Shown: piece after piece, positions 38,859 through 46,966 of the stretch
Numbering within the stretch: position 1 is the stretch's first letter
Layout of the letters: every line of letters starts with the position of its first letter
Assembly (NCBI RefSeq): GCF_018361265.1
Contig: NZ_JAFLNH010000002.1
Coordinates: forward strand, 496,001-560,000
Direction of reading: 5' to 3'
DNA: 64,000 nucleotides
Origin: Mycobacterium sp. SM1
GTDB lineage: Bacteria > Actinomycetota > Actinomycetes > Mycobacteriales > Mycobacteriaceae
The notes under the pieces: generated by a model
The model's database searches: none
The model's input: only the letters and a program-made list of their open reading frames with translations
What the model was told of the DNA's origin: nothing
Made by a program: the position numbers and the translations under genes

Positions 38859-40016
38859 GTGGCGATCTCGGTGGCGCTGCTGCTGCAACTGGGCGCCATC
38901 TTGACCGGGCTCGCCCTTTTGGGCAGTGTCGCACGCCGATTCGCGTTATCGGCGATACCCGTCTATCTGCTCGGCGGCTTGGCGCTGGGCAAGGGCGGGA
39001 TCGCCCCGGTGGCCGCGGCGGGCCAATTCATCACCACGGGCGCCCCGATCGGCATCGTGCTGCTGCTGTTGACCCTGGGTTTGGAGTTCTCCGCGGCGGA
39101 ATTCGCCAGCAGCCTGCGGCACCACCTGCCGTCCGCCGCGCTGGACCTGGCCCTTAATGCCACGCCCGGCGCGCTGGCCGGGTGGCTGGCGGGACTCGAC
39201 GGGGTCGGCGTCCTGGCGTTGGCCGGTGTCACCTACGTCTCCTCTTCGGGGGTGGTCGCGCGGCTGCTGGAGGACTTGCAGCGGCTCGGCAACCGGGAAA
39301 CACCGGCGGTACTGGCGATGCTGGTGCTCGAGGACTTCGCGATGGCAGGCTACCTGCCGCTGTTCGCGGTGCTCGCGGCGGGCGGCACATGGTTGCCCGC
39401 GGTCGGCAGCATGGCCGCGGCGGTCGCCGTGTTGTGGATGGTGTTCACCGTGTCGTATCGCTGGGGCCATCACGTCGGGCGGCTGGTGACCCATCCGGAT
39501 TCCGAGCAGCTGCTGCTGCGGGTTTTGGGCATCACCTTGCTGGTGGCGGCGGTGGCCGAATCGGTGCATGTGTCGGCCGCCGTCGGCGCGTTTCTGGTGG
39601 GGCTCACCCTGACCGGTGAGACCGCGCAGCGGGCCCGCGCAGTGCTGGGCCCGCTGCGCGATCTGTTCGCCGCGATTTTCTTTCTCGGAATCGGCCTTTC
39701 GACCGATCCACGAGAGCTACTTCCGACGCTGCCGACCGCCGCGGCCCTGGCCGCGGTCACCGCGGCAACCAAGGTGGCCACCGGGGTCATCGCCGCCAGG
39801 CGTGACGGGGTGGCGCGCCGCGGGCAGTTGCGGGCCGGCACCGCGCTGATCGCCCGGGGCGAGTTTTCGCTAGTCATCATCGGATTGGTCGGCTCGTCGA
39901 TTCCCGGGCTCACCGCGCTGGCGATGTCGTACGTGTTCGTCATGGCGATCATGGGCCCGGTGCTGGCCCGTATCTCGGGTGCTCCGCGGCCCGTGGGCGC
40001 CGGCACGCCGCATTAG
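38859..40016 (+). CDS. CPA2-family monovalent cation/H+ antiporter (KhtU/KefB-like, Rv3236c homologue)
   Basis: This 385-residue membrane protein has about 12 hydrophobic helices and the Na_H_exchanger fold. Visible features are PVYLLGGLALGKGGIAPVA, LLLLTLGLEFSAAEF, the core ALAGVTYVSSSGVVARLLEDL, LVLEDFAMAGYLPLFAVLA and LIARGEFSLVIIGL. With the preceding KhtT-like subunit it would expel K+ in exchange for protons. The GTG start follows the upstream stop by 4 nt. An IS607-type element lies directly after its stop codon. Confidence 0.9.
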   Translation: MAISVALLLQLGAILTGLALLGSVARRFALSAIPVYLLGGLALGKGGIAPVAAAGQFITTGAPIGIVLLLLTLGLEFSAAEFASSLRHHLPSAALDLALNATPGALAGWLAGLDGVGVLALAGVTYVSSSGVVARLLEDLQRLGNRETPAVLAMLVLEDFAMAGYLPLFAVLAAGGTWLPAVGSMAAAVAVLWMVFTVSYRWGHHVGRLVTHPDSEQLLLRVLGITLLVAAVAESVHVSAAVGAFLVGLTLTGETAQRARAVLGPLRDLFAAIFFLGIGLSTDPRELLPTLPTAAALAAVTAATKVATGVIAARRDGVARRGQLRAGTALIARGEFSLVIIGLVGSSIPGLTALAMSYVFVMAIMGPVLARISGAPRPVGAGTPH

Positions 40017-40088
40017 CGTTCTAGGGCTGTCAACTGTTGCGGCGTGGGTGGTCGGTAGTTGTCGGTGGTGTGCTGTAGGAACAGGGGT

Positions 40089-40673
40089 GTGAATCTTGCG
40101 GTGTGGGCTGAGCGCAACGGTGTTGCGCGGGTGAGTGCGTATCGCTGGTTTAGCGCCGGGCTGTTGCCGGTGCCGGCGCGGCGAGTGGGTCGGCTGATTG
40201 TGGTGGATGAGCCGATCGGCGCGGCTGGCCGAAGATCACGCACGACCGTGTACGCGCGCGGCTCCTGGGCTGATCAGAAGGCTGATTTGGATCGGCAGGT
40301 GGCGCGGGTGACCGCGCGGGCCACGGCAAAACAGATCCCGGTCGACACGGTGGTGACCGGGGTTGGTTTCGCGCTCAACGGGCACCGCCGGAAGTTTCTC
40401 GCCGTACTGGGTGACCCGACGGTGAGTCGGATCGTGGTCGAGCGCCGGGACCGGTTCTGCCGGTTCGGCTCGGAGTACGTCGAAGCCGCTCTTGGCGCTC
40501 AGGGCCGTGAGCTGGTGGTGGTCGATTCCGCTGAGGTCGATGACGACCCGGTGGGCGATATGAGCGAGATCCTGACTTCGATGTGCGCTCGGTTGTATGG
40601 CAAACGCGCTGCGCAGAACGGGGCCAAGCGCGCGCTGGCGGCCGCGGTGTCCGACGCGGTGGGGGTGGCCTGA
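40089..40673 (+). CDS. tnpA: IS607-family serine recombinase TnpA (second element type)
   Basis: The 194-residue transposase has an N-terminal MerR-like HTH (LAVWAERNGVARVSAYRWFSAGLLPVPARRVG) and a serine-recombinase domain. The nucleophile region reads VYARGSWADQKADLDRQVAR, keeping Ser in the place of the usual YARVS. ERRDRFCRFGSEYVEAAL carries the active-site arginines. The GTG start gives the complete HTH. Translation of tnpB is separated by a single base. It appears intact although the partner tnpB is broken. Confidence 0.88.
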   Translation: MNLAVWAERNGVARVSAYRWFSAGLLPVPARRVGRLIVVDEPIGAAGRRSRTTVYARGSWADQKADLDRQVARVTARATAKQIPVDTVVTGVGFALNGHRRKFLAVLGDPTVSRIVVERRDRFCRFGSEYVEAALGAQGRELVVVDSAEVDDDPVGDMSEILTSMCARLYGKRAAQNGAKRALAAAVSDAVGVA

Positions 40674-40674
40674 G

Positions 40675-42054
40675 ATGCCGCGTTTTGAGGTGCCCGACGG
40701 CTGGTGTGTGCAGGCGTTGTGTTTCACCCTGGACCCGAACGGGGGCCAGGCCCGCGCGCTGGCGCGGCATTTCGGGGCCCGCCGCAAGGCCTACAACTGG
40801 AGCGTCGCCACGCTGAAAGCCGATATCCGGGCGTGGCGCGCCGCCGGTGTTAAGACCGCGAGGCCCTCGCTGCGGGTGCTGCGGAAACGCTGAAATCAGG
40901 TCAAAGACGAGGTGTGTGTCAACGCCGAGACGGGCCAGCCGTGGTGGGGTGAGTGCTGCAAAGAGGCCTACGCGGGCGGGATCGCCGCCGCGGTGGACGC
41001 CTACTGGAACTGGCAGAGCTCCCGATTGGGCAAACGCGACGGCAAGCCGATGGGCTTCCCCCGGTTGAAGAAGAAAAGACGCGACGCCGACCGGGTGACG
41101 TTCACCACCGAGGTGATGCGCGTCGAACCGGATCGCCGGCATGTCGCCTTGCCGCTGATCGGCACCGCCCGCACTCATGAGAGCACCCGCCGCATCGAGC
41201 GACTCATCGCCAAGGGCCGCGCGCGGGTGCTGGCGATCAGCGCGCGGCGCGACGGCGCCCGACTCGACGCGAGCGTGCGGGTGCTGGTGCAGCGGCCGAT
41301 TCAGCCCGGCGTGGCGCTGCCCGAGTCGCGGGTCGGTGTCGATGTCGGGGCGCGCCGGCTGGCGAGCGTGGCCAGCGCCGGCGGCGGCGTGATCGAACAG
41401 GTGGCTAACCCGCGCCCGCTGGGCGCGGCGCTGCGCGAATTACGGCGGGTGTCGCGGGCCCGTTCACGCTGTGTGAAAGGCTCCCGCCAATATCGTGAGC
41501 GCACCACGCAGATGTCTCGGCTGTATCGCCGGCTCAACGATGCCCGCACCCATCACCTGCACGTCCTGACAACACGATTGGCCAAAACCCACGGCCGGGT
41601 CGTGGTGGAAGCATTAGACGCCGCCGGGATGCTGCGGCAAAGAGGGCTGCCCGGTGCCCGCGCCAGACGGCGCGGACTATCCGATGCCGCCCTGGGCACC
41701 CCGCGGCGGCACCTGGCCTACAAAACGGGCTGGTACGGGTCACGGCTGGTGGTCGCTGACCGCTGGTTCCCGTCGAGCAAAACCTGCCACCTTCGTGGGC
41801 ATGTGCAGGACATCGGATGGGACGAAAAGTGGCAATGTGCCACGTGTTTGGCGCTCCATCAGCGCGATGACAACGCCGCGATCAACCTCGCGCGCTACCA
41901 GGAAACCATTAGCGTCGTCGGCCCAGGTGGGGCCGCCGTCAAGCGTGCAGCCGACCGTAACACCCGGCCTGGCCGGGCAGGTGGCCGTGAAGCGCGCAAG
42001 GGACGCGGCCGCAAGGCCGCCGAACAACCCCGAGACGGGGTGCAAGTCGCGTGA
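40675..42054 (+). pseudogene. tnpB: IS607-family tnpB with internal stop (TGA at codon 73) and damaged zinc ribbon
   Basis: The frame from 40675 to 42054 would encode a 459-residue TnpB, but codon 73 (40891-40893) is TGA. It falls where I expect TGG in the conserved RKRWNQVKDEVCVNA stretch, so a single G-to-A change explains it. RuvC residues downstream are intact (GVDVGARRL Asp, VVVEALDAAGM Glu, RDDNAAINLARY Asp). The first zinc-ribbon pair reads CHLRG instead of CxxCG, so one Cys has become Arg. Two independent lesions indicate decay. Restart after the stop could produce a C-terminal fragment. Confidence 0.88.
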
Positions 42055-42077
42055 CCACTAACGATCACTCACTTGCA
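42041..42077 (+). ncRNA. Candidate 3'-end hairpin / omega-RNA end of the second IS607-type element
   Basis: A nested inverted repeat (TGCAAGT...ACTTGCA outside, GTGA...TCAC inside) overlaps the tnpB stop and probable element end. TnpB guide RNAs end in such hairpins next to the element boundary. Only the dyad is observed. Confidence 0.3.
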
Positions 42078-42087
42078 ACGGGATCGA

Positions 42088-42612
42088 TCAGCCGATGTGC
42101 AGGGCGATCACCCGCCAGCTGGTTCCGCCGGGGGTGGGCAGCAGCTCGACCCGGCAGGCGATGGCGTGCACGCGGCGCCCACGGCTATAGGTGCCGAACA
42201 CCTCGGCGGCGCTGAAGTCGCCGCCGCAGTCGACCGCCTGCAGCCGCACCCGGCGCAGCACCGCTGCCCCGTGGCCGACCGCCGCCCGGTTCACCGCGAG
42301 CACCGCGTCGAGCAGGCCGGCCGCCAACACGGGACGCAGTTGGGCCGCCGGGCGGCGCCGGTCGATGACTTCGAGCACTCGGCGCAATGCGGAGTCGGCG
42401 AAAATTGCCGCCTGGCGCAGCTGCGGGGAAAGGCCGGCCGCGTCGGTCGCCGGTGGTTGCGGGCCGCGATGCCCGAGCGGCGCACGGGTGCGGCGATGCC
42501 GCAGCGCCGTGGGTGCCACACCCCGGCAGTGGTCGACGGCCCGCGGCGGTGGCTCATAGTCGACGACGGGTGTGACGGCGAACGTGGCGCGCGGGCCGGG
42601 CTTGAGGGTCAA
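42088..42612 (-). CDS. Rv3235 family protein
   Basis: The 174-residue protein belongs to the actinobacterial Rv3235 family, located here as in M. tuberculosis divergently from tgs3. The N-terminus is Pro/Arg-rich (PPPRAVDHCRGVAPTALRHRRTRAPLGHRGPQP) and probably disordered. The conserved domain (about 60-174: AAIFADSALRRVLEVIDRRRPAAQLRPVLAAGLLDAV to RVHAIACRVELLPTPGGTSWRVIALHIG) resembles a small alpha/beta fold. Homologues are often encoded next to secA. Function unknown. Confidence 0.85.
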   Translation of the reverse strand: MTLKPGPRATFAVTPVVDYEPPPRAVDHCRGVAPTALRHRRTRAPLGHRGPQPPATDAAGLSPQLRQAAIFADSALRRVLEVIDRRRPAAQLRPVLAAGLLDAVLAVNRAAVGHGAAVLRRVRLQAVDCGGDFSAAEVFGTYSRGRRVHAIACRVELLPTPGGTSWRVIALHIG

Positions 42613-42793
42613 CGGGCACTCTCCAGTGTTCGGGCAACCGGACGGGCCTGCTGGAGAGTGGCAGACAACCGCCGATGATCATCGCACAACTCGCGTCGTG
42701 GTGTATGCGCCCCGCGACGCGGTCGAGCCGGCGGTACCGTGAGCGGCAGGTTTCGATCGACGGATCTGGCGACGCATGCAGGGAGGGCGCCCC

Positions 42794-44203
42794 ATGGTGA
42801 CCCGGCTGAGCACCGCGGACGCCGCCTTCTATCGGTTGGAGAGCACCACCACCCCGAGGTATCTCGGGTCGGTGTGGATTTTGCGCCGGCCGCGCGCCGG
42901 GTTGAGCTATGAGACCTTGCTGGACACCGTTGAGAAACGGCTGCCGCAGGTGCCGCGGTACCGCCAGAAAGTCCGCGAAGTGACGATGGGCCTGGGCAGG
43001 CCGGTGTGGGTCGATGATCGCGATTTCGACATCACCTTCCATATCCGCCGGTCAGCGTTGCCGTCGCCGGGCAGTGACGGGCAACTGCACGAGCTCATCG
43101 GGCGGCTGGCCGCGCGGCCGCTGGACAAATCCCGGCCGTTATGGGAGATGTACCTGGTTGAAGGGCTCGCCGACAACCGCATCGCCCTCTACATAAAGTC
43201 GCATCAGGCGCTGGTCAACGGGAACAGCGCGGTGGCGCTCGACCAGGTCATCGCCGAGCGGACGCGACAGCCGCGGCCGTTGCCCGAAGACATCTGGATG
43301 CCAGAACGCGACCCCGGTCCCACGCGGCTGCTGCTGGGCGCGATCGGTGACTGGGCATCGGGCCCGCGAGCGCAGCTGCAGGCCGTGGGCTCCACGCTCG
43401 CGGGCCTGGCAACAAATTCCGGACACCTGGTGCAGACCGGCCGGCGGCTGCTCGATAAGGCACGCACCTGGGCACGGGGCACCGCTCCCAGCAGTCCGCT
43501 CAATGCCCCGGTCTCCCGCCACCGGCGTTTCACGGTTGCCCGTGGAAGCCTCGACAATTACCGCGCCGTGCGGGCCCGCTACGACTGCGACGTCAACGAT
43601 GTGGTGCTGGCGGTGGTTACCGGCGCGCTGCGCAACTGGCTGCTGTCGCGCGGTGAGGCGCTGGCACCGACCGCGACGATCCGCGCGATGGCACCGATGC
43701 CGGTCTGCCCGGATGATCATTCCGACGTGAACCGTCGGGGTCGGGCGATCGGCCAGGTGACGCCGTTTCTTGTCGACCTGCCTGCGGGGGAGGGCAACGC
43801 GGTGGTGCGGCTCTCGCAGATCGCCCACGCCACGGAAACGCACCCGACGGCCACCAGCCTGATCGATGCGCGAACCATCCTGACGATGCCCGGCTTTGCC
43901 CCACCGACCCTGCACGCTATGGGCGTTCGGGTCGCGAGCGGCTTTTCCCCGCGGTTGTTCAACGTGCTGATCACCAACGCGCCCGGCGCCCAATCGCAGA
44001 TGTATGTCGCCGGCGCCAAGCTGCTGGAGACCTACCCGGTGCCCCCGCTGCTGAACAACCAGGTGCTGGCCATCGGTGTGACGTCCTACAACGGCATGCT
44101 GTATTTCGGGATCAACGCCGACCGGGACGCGATGAGCGACGTCGACGTGCTGCCGGCGCTGCTCGCCGAATCACTCGACGAGCTGCTGGACGCGGCCCGG
44201 TAA
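42794..44203 (+). CDS. tgs3: Probable triacylglycerol synthase / WS-DGAT Tgs3 with atypical active site
   Basis: This 469-residue WS/DGAT-family protein is intact (M. tuberculosis splits it as Rv3234c and Rv3233c). Family blocks are KSRPLWEMYLVEGL, CDVNDVVLAVVTGALRNWL and FNVLITNAPGAQSQMYVAGA. The catalytic HHxxxDG is not conserved: the chain reads SHQALVNG (His137, Gln138, Asn142, Gly143), so the second His and the Asp are lost. Activity as an acyltransferase is therefore doubtful. The ATG at 42794 follows GGGAGGG. It is followed by ppk2 in the order of the M. tuberculosis DosR-regulated tgs3 region. Confidence 0.9.
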   Translation: MVTRLSTADAAFYRLESTTTPRYLGSVWILRRPRAGLSYETLLDTVEKRLPQVPRYRQKVREVTMGLGRPVWVDDRDFDITFHIRRSALPSPGSDGQLHELIGRLAARPLDKSRPLWEMYLVEGLADNRIALYIKSHQALVNGNSAVALDQVIAERTRQPRPLPEDIWMPERDPGPTRLLLGAIGDWASGPRAQLQAVGSTLAGLATNSGHLVQTGRRLLDKARTWARGTAPSSPLNAPVSRHRRFTVARGSLDNYRAVRARYDCDVNDVVLAVVTGALRNWLLSRGEALAPTATIRAMAPMPVCPDDHSDVNRRGRAIGQVTPFLVDLPAGEGNAVVRLSQIAHATETHPTATSLIDARTILTMPGFAPPTLHAMGVRVASGFSPRLFNVLITNAPGAQSQMYVAGAKLLETYPVPPLLNNQVLAIGVTSYNGMLYFGINADRDAMSDVDVLPALLAESLDELLDAAR

Positions 44204-44245
44204 TCGGCCGAGCCCGGCCCGGGTGCCGGCATAGCATTCGTTGGT

Positions 44246-45103
44246 GTGAGCAAAGCGCATAAAAGCAGCGCCTCAACAAAGGCGGAACGCAACAGCCCGT
44301 CGGCACACAAGCTCCCCAACCACGTCTATAAAGCCGAATTATTCCGGCTGCAAACAGAATTCGTTAAACTACAGGAGTGGGTGCGCCATTGCGGAGCGCG
44401 CATCGTGGTGATCTTCGAAGGGCGTGATGGCGCGGGCAAAGGTGGCGCGATCAAACGGATTACCCAGTACCTCAACCCGCGGGTCGTGCGGATCGCTGCG
44501 CTGCCCGCCCCAACCGATCGGGAGCGCGGCCAGTGGTACTACCAGCGATATATCGCTCATCTGCCGGCCAAGGGGGAGATCGTGCTTTTCGACCGGTCGT
44601 GGTACAACCGGGCCGGTGTGGAGAAAGTCATGGGATTTTGTACCCCGCAAGAGTACGTGCTGTTCCTGCGGCAGACGCCGATCTTCGAGCAGATGCTCAT
44701 CGATGACGGGATTCTGCTGCGGAAGTATTGGTTTTCGGTATCCCAGGAGGAGCAGCTGCGCCGGTTCCAGGCACGTATGAGCGACCCAGTGCGGCAATGG
44801 AAGATCACCACCATGGACCTGGAATCGGTGTACCGGTGGGAAGACTACTCGCGGGCCAAGGACGAGATGATGGTACACACCGACGTTCCGGCAAGCCCCT
44901 GGTACATCGTCGATTCCGATATCAAGAAGCACGCACGGCTGAACATGATGGCGCACTTGCTGTCCACCATCGACTATCACGACGTCGAGAAGCCCAAGGT
45001 CGAGCTGCCGGCGCATCCGGTGGTGAGCGGCAACTATCAGCGCCCGCCTCGTGAGCTATCGACCTATGTCGATGATTACGTGGCCACGCTGATCGGGGCG
45101 TGA
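44246..45103 (+). CDS. ppk2: Polyphosphate kinase 2 family protein (Rv3232c homologue)
   Basis: PPK2 uses inorganic polyphosphate to phosphorylate nucleotides (GDP to GTP in M. tuberculosis) or the reverse. The 285-residue protein has Walker A FEGRDGAGKGG (57-67), Walker B/catalytic DRSWYNR (116-122) and the lid WFSVSQEEQLRRFQARMSDPVRQWK. A low-complexity Ser/Lys N-terminus precedes the domain. It starts at GTG 44246, 42 nt after tgs3. Likely co-transcribed with the DUF6912 gene downstream. Confidence 0.94.
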   Translation: MSKAHKSSASTKAERNSPSAHKLPNHVYKAELFRLQTEFVKLQEWVRHCGARIVVIFEGRDGAGKGGAIKRITQYLNPRVVRIAALPAPTDRERGQWYYQRYIAHLPAKGEIVLFDRSWYNRAGVEKVMGFCTPQEYVLFLRQTPIFEQMLIDDGILLRKYWFSVSQEEQLRRFQARMSDPVRQWKITTMDLESVYRWEDYSRAKDEMMVHTDVPASPWYIVDSDIKKHARLNMMAHLLSTIDYHDVEKPKVELPAHPVVSGNYQRPPRELSTYVDDYVATLIGA

Positions 45104-45132
45104 GGCGTGACGGCGGCCGGGGTTGACCTCTC

Positions 45133-45633
45133 ATGACACGGGTCTACCTTCCGGCAACCCTGGCCATGTTGCAGCACCTTGTCGCCGACGATGCGCTGTG
45201 GCCGCCCGGCGGGACCGCGTTCGCCGTGACGCCGGCGCTGCGCGAGGCCTACGTCGAAGGCGACGATGACGAGCTCGCCGAGGTGGCGCTGCGGGAGGCG
45301 GCGCTGGCCTCGCTGCGGTTGCTTGCCACCGACACGCGTGACGAGCTGCCGCCGCGACGCGCGGTGGTGGTCGCCGAGGTTGGCGACGTCACCTCCCGCC
45401 CGGATCTCGACGCCGCCGTCGTCAGGCTCGCGGCTCCCGTTGCGATCACCCAGGTCCTCGCCGTGTTCGTCGACACCGCTGATGCCGAGGCCGACGTTGT
45501 GGCGGCGAAAGCGGTCATCGACGCGGCCGACCTCGGTGACGAGGACGCTGAACTCCTCGTCGGCGATGCCCAGGACCACGATCTGGCCTGGTACGCCACC
45601 CAGGAGCTGCCGTTTCTCCTCGACCTGCTGTAG
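45133..45633 (+). CDS. DUF6912 family protein (Rv3231c homologue)
   Basis: This 166-residue actinobacterial protein starts TRVYLPATLAMLQHLVADDALWPPGGTAFAVTPALREAYVEGDDDELAEVALREAALASLRLL. The rest is strongly acidic, alternating alpha and beta, and ends in LAWYATQELPFLLDLL. No catalytic motif is visible. It lies 29 nt after ppk2 and just upstream of the Rv3230c operator region. Function unknown. Confidence 0.88.
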   Translation: MTRVYLPATLAMLQHLVADDALWPPGGTAFAVTPALREAYVEGDDDELAEVALREAALASLRLLATDTRDELPPRRAVVVAEVGDVTSRPDLDAAVVRLAAPVAITQVLAVFVDTADAEADVVAAKAVIDAADLGDEDAELLVGDAQDHDLAWYATQELPFLLDLL

Positions 45634-45649
45634 CGACGATTGCTCTGCC

Positions 45650-45674
45650 ACCGTAGGTTACGGTACCGTAGGTT
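45650..45674. promoter_or_regulatory. Candidate operator upstream of the Rv3230c homologue
   Basis: Two direct copies of ACCGTAGGTT (45650-45659 and 45665-45674), 15 bp apart, overlap a perfect 12-bp palindrome TACGGTACCGTA at 45659-45670. The same half-site, CGTAGGT, at the same 15-bp spacing occurs upstream of desA3. This suggests one TetR-type repressor controls both the reductase and the desaturase. Confidence 0.65.
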
Positions 45675-45741
45675 CGTCGGGGATGGTTGATTCCCGGGCC
45701 CCATCGCAAGGAGTTCCCTCACGAACACGCTTCCCGGAAAC

Positions 45742-46887
45742 ATGAAAACGGCGCCGATTACCGCCAACCTCATCGACACCAAGCCGCCCACCGTTGTCGG
45801 CGCGGATCAGCATCCAGGGTGGCACCTGCTGCGCAAGATCGGCGCGCGCATCACCACTCCGTTGCTGCCCGACGACTACCTGCATTTGCTCAATCCGCTG
45901 TGGTCGGCGCGGGAGTTGCGGGGCCGCGTCCTAGAGGTCCGCCGCGAGACGGCGGACTCCGCGACTTTGGTCATCAAACCGGGCTGGGGCTTTAGCTTCG
46001 ACTACCAGCCGGGCCAGTACATCGGGATAGGCCTGCTGGTGGACGGGCGCTGGTGGTGGCGGTCGTATTCGCTGACGTCGAGTCCGGTCACCGATGGTTC
46101 TCGCCGGCGGACACGTACCGTGACCGTCACGGTCAAAGCGATGCCCGAAGGGTTCCTGTCCGCTCACCTGGTGGGTGGGGTCGAGCCCGGGACGATCGTG
46201 CGTCTCGCCGCCCCGCAGGGCAATTTCGTGCTTCCCGATCCGGCGCCGCCGGCGATTTTGTTCATCACCGGTGGGTCCGGGATCACGCCGGTGATGTCGA
46301 TGCTGCGCACATTGGTGCGCCGTAACCAGATCACCGACATCGTGCACCTGCACTCGGTGCCGACCGCACCGGATATGATGTTCGCCGGCGAGCTGGGCGA
46401 ACTGGCGCGTCGTCATCCCGGTTACCGATTGCGGATACGTACGACCCGCACCGAGGGCCGGTTCGACCTTGCCCGGCTGTCCGACGAGGTGCCCGACTGG
46501 CGGGAACGCCAGACGTGGGCGTGCGGGCCGGAGGGAATGCTGAACCGGGCCGAGCAGGTCTGGTCGTCGGCGGGACTCGCCGAACGGCTCCACGTGGAGC
46601 GATTTGCGGTGTCGCGCGCGACCCCGGCCGGCGTGGGCGGCACGGTCACCTTCGCGCACAGCGGCAAGAGCACGCCCGCCGATGCCGCGACATCGCTGAT
46701 GGAAGCCGGCGAGCGGGCCGGGGTGCAGATGCCGTTCGGCTGCCGGATGGGGATCTGCCGGTCGTGTGTGGTTGCGCTGCTGGAGGGTCACGTGCGCGAT
46801 CTGCGGACCGGCGTCGAGCACGAGCCCGGCACCCGGATTCAGACCTGCATTTCGGTCGCGTCCGGCGATTGCGTGCTCGACATCTAG
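45742..46887 (+). CDS. Ferredoxin-NADP reductase-type electron donor of DesA3 (Rv3230c homologue)
   Basis: This 381-residue flavin-iron-sulfur reductase passes electrons from NADPH to the membrane stearoyl desaturase DesA3. The FAD site is [13 protein letters not shown], the NAD(P) site [20 protein letters not shown], and a C-terminal plant-type 2Fe-2S ferredoxin domain has the ligands CRMGICRSC and a further Cys in TRIQTCIS. The ATG at 45742 begins [13 protein letters not shown]. It precedes desA3 by 79 nt containing a separate operator, and both genes share operator half-sites. Confidence 0.94.
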   Translation: MKTAPITANLIDTKPPTVVGADQHPGWHLLRKIGARITTPLLPDDYLHLLNPLWSARELRGRVLEVRRETADSATLVIKPGWGFSFDYQPGQYIGIGLLVDGRWWWRSYSLTSSPVTDGSRRRTRTVTVTVKAMPEGFLSAHLVGGVEPGTIVRLAAPQGNFVLPDPAPPAILFITGGSGITPVMSMLRTLVRRNQITDIVHLHSVPTAPDMMFAGELGELARRHPGYRLRIRTTRTEGRFDLARLSDEVPDWRERQTWACGPEGMLNRAEQVWSSAGLAERLHVERFAVSRATPAGVGGTVTFAHSGKSTPADAATSLMEAGERAGVQMPFGCRMGICRSCVVALLEGHVRDLRTGVEHEPGTRIQTCISVASGDCVLDI

Positions 46888-46900
46888 CAATTACCCAGTG

Positions 46901-46937
46901 GTAACCTACGCTTTCGTAGGTTACGATAGCGTAGGTC
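46901..46937. promoter_or_regulatory. Operator upstream of desA3: perfect 10-bp inverted repeat plus an extra half-site
   Basis: GTAACCTACG (46901-46910), spacer CTTT and CGTAGGTTAC (46915-46924) form a perfect dyad. A further CGTAGGT begins at 46930, 15 bp after the right arm. The same CGTAGGTT half-site at the same spacing precedes the reductase gene at 45650-45674. The dyad lies 43-66 nt before the desA3 ATG, a typical repressor position. Confidence 0.75.
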
Positions 46938-46966
46938 AGCGACCGCAGGACCGGGAAAGGCAACAG

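Larger units (their letters stand above)
40020..42080 (+). mobile_element. Second type of IS607-family element, decaying (tnpA intact, tnpB with nonsense codon)
   Basis: This element carries a serine recombinase gene followed after 1 nt by a tnpB frame of the type found in M. tuberculosis IS1535/IS1602-like elements. It is unrelated in detail to the 2360-bp pair. It lies between the KhtU-like gene and the Rv3235 homologue, which are neighbours in M. tuberculosis. Exact ends are not determinable with only one copy. The left end must fall just after 40016; at the right a hairpin (TGCAAGT at 42041-42047 paired with ACTTGCA at 42071-42077) probably marks the end. Boundaries are approximate. Confidence 0.8.
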
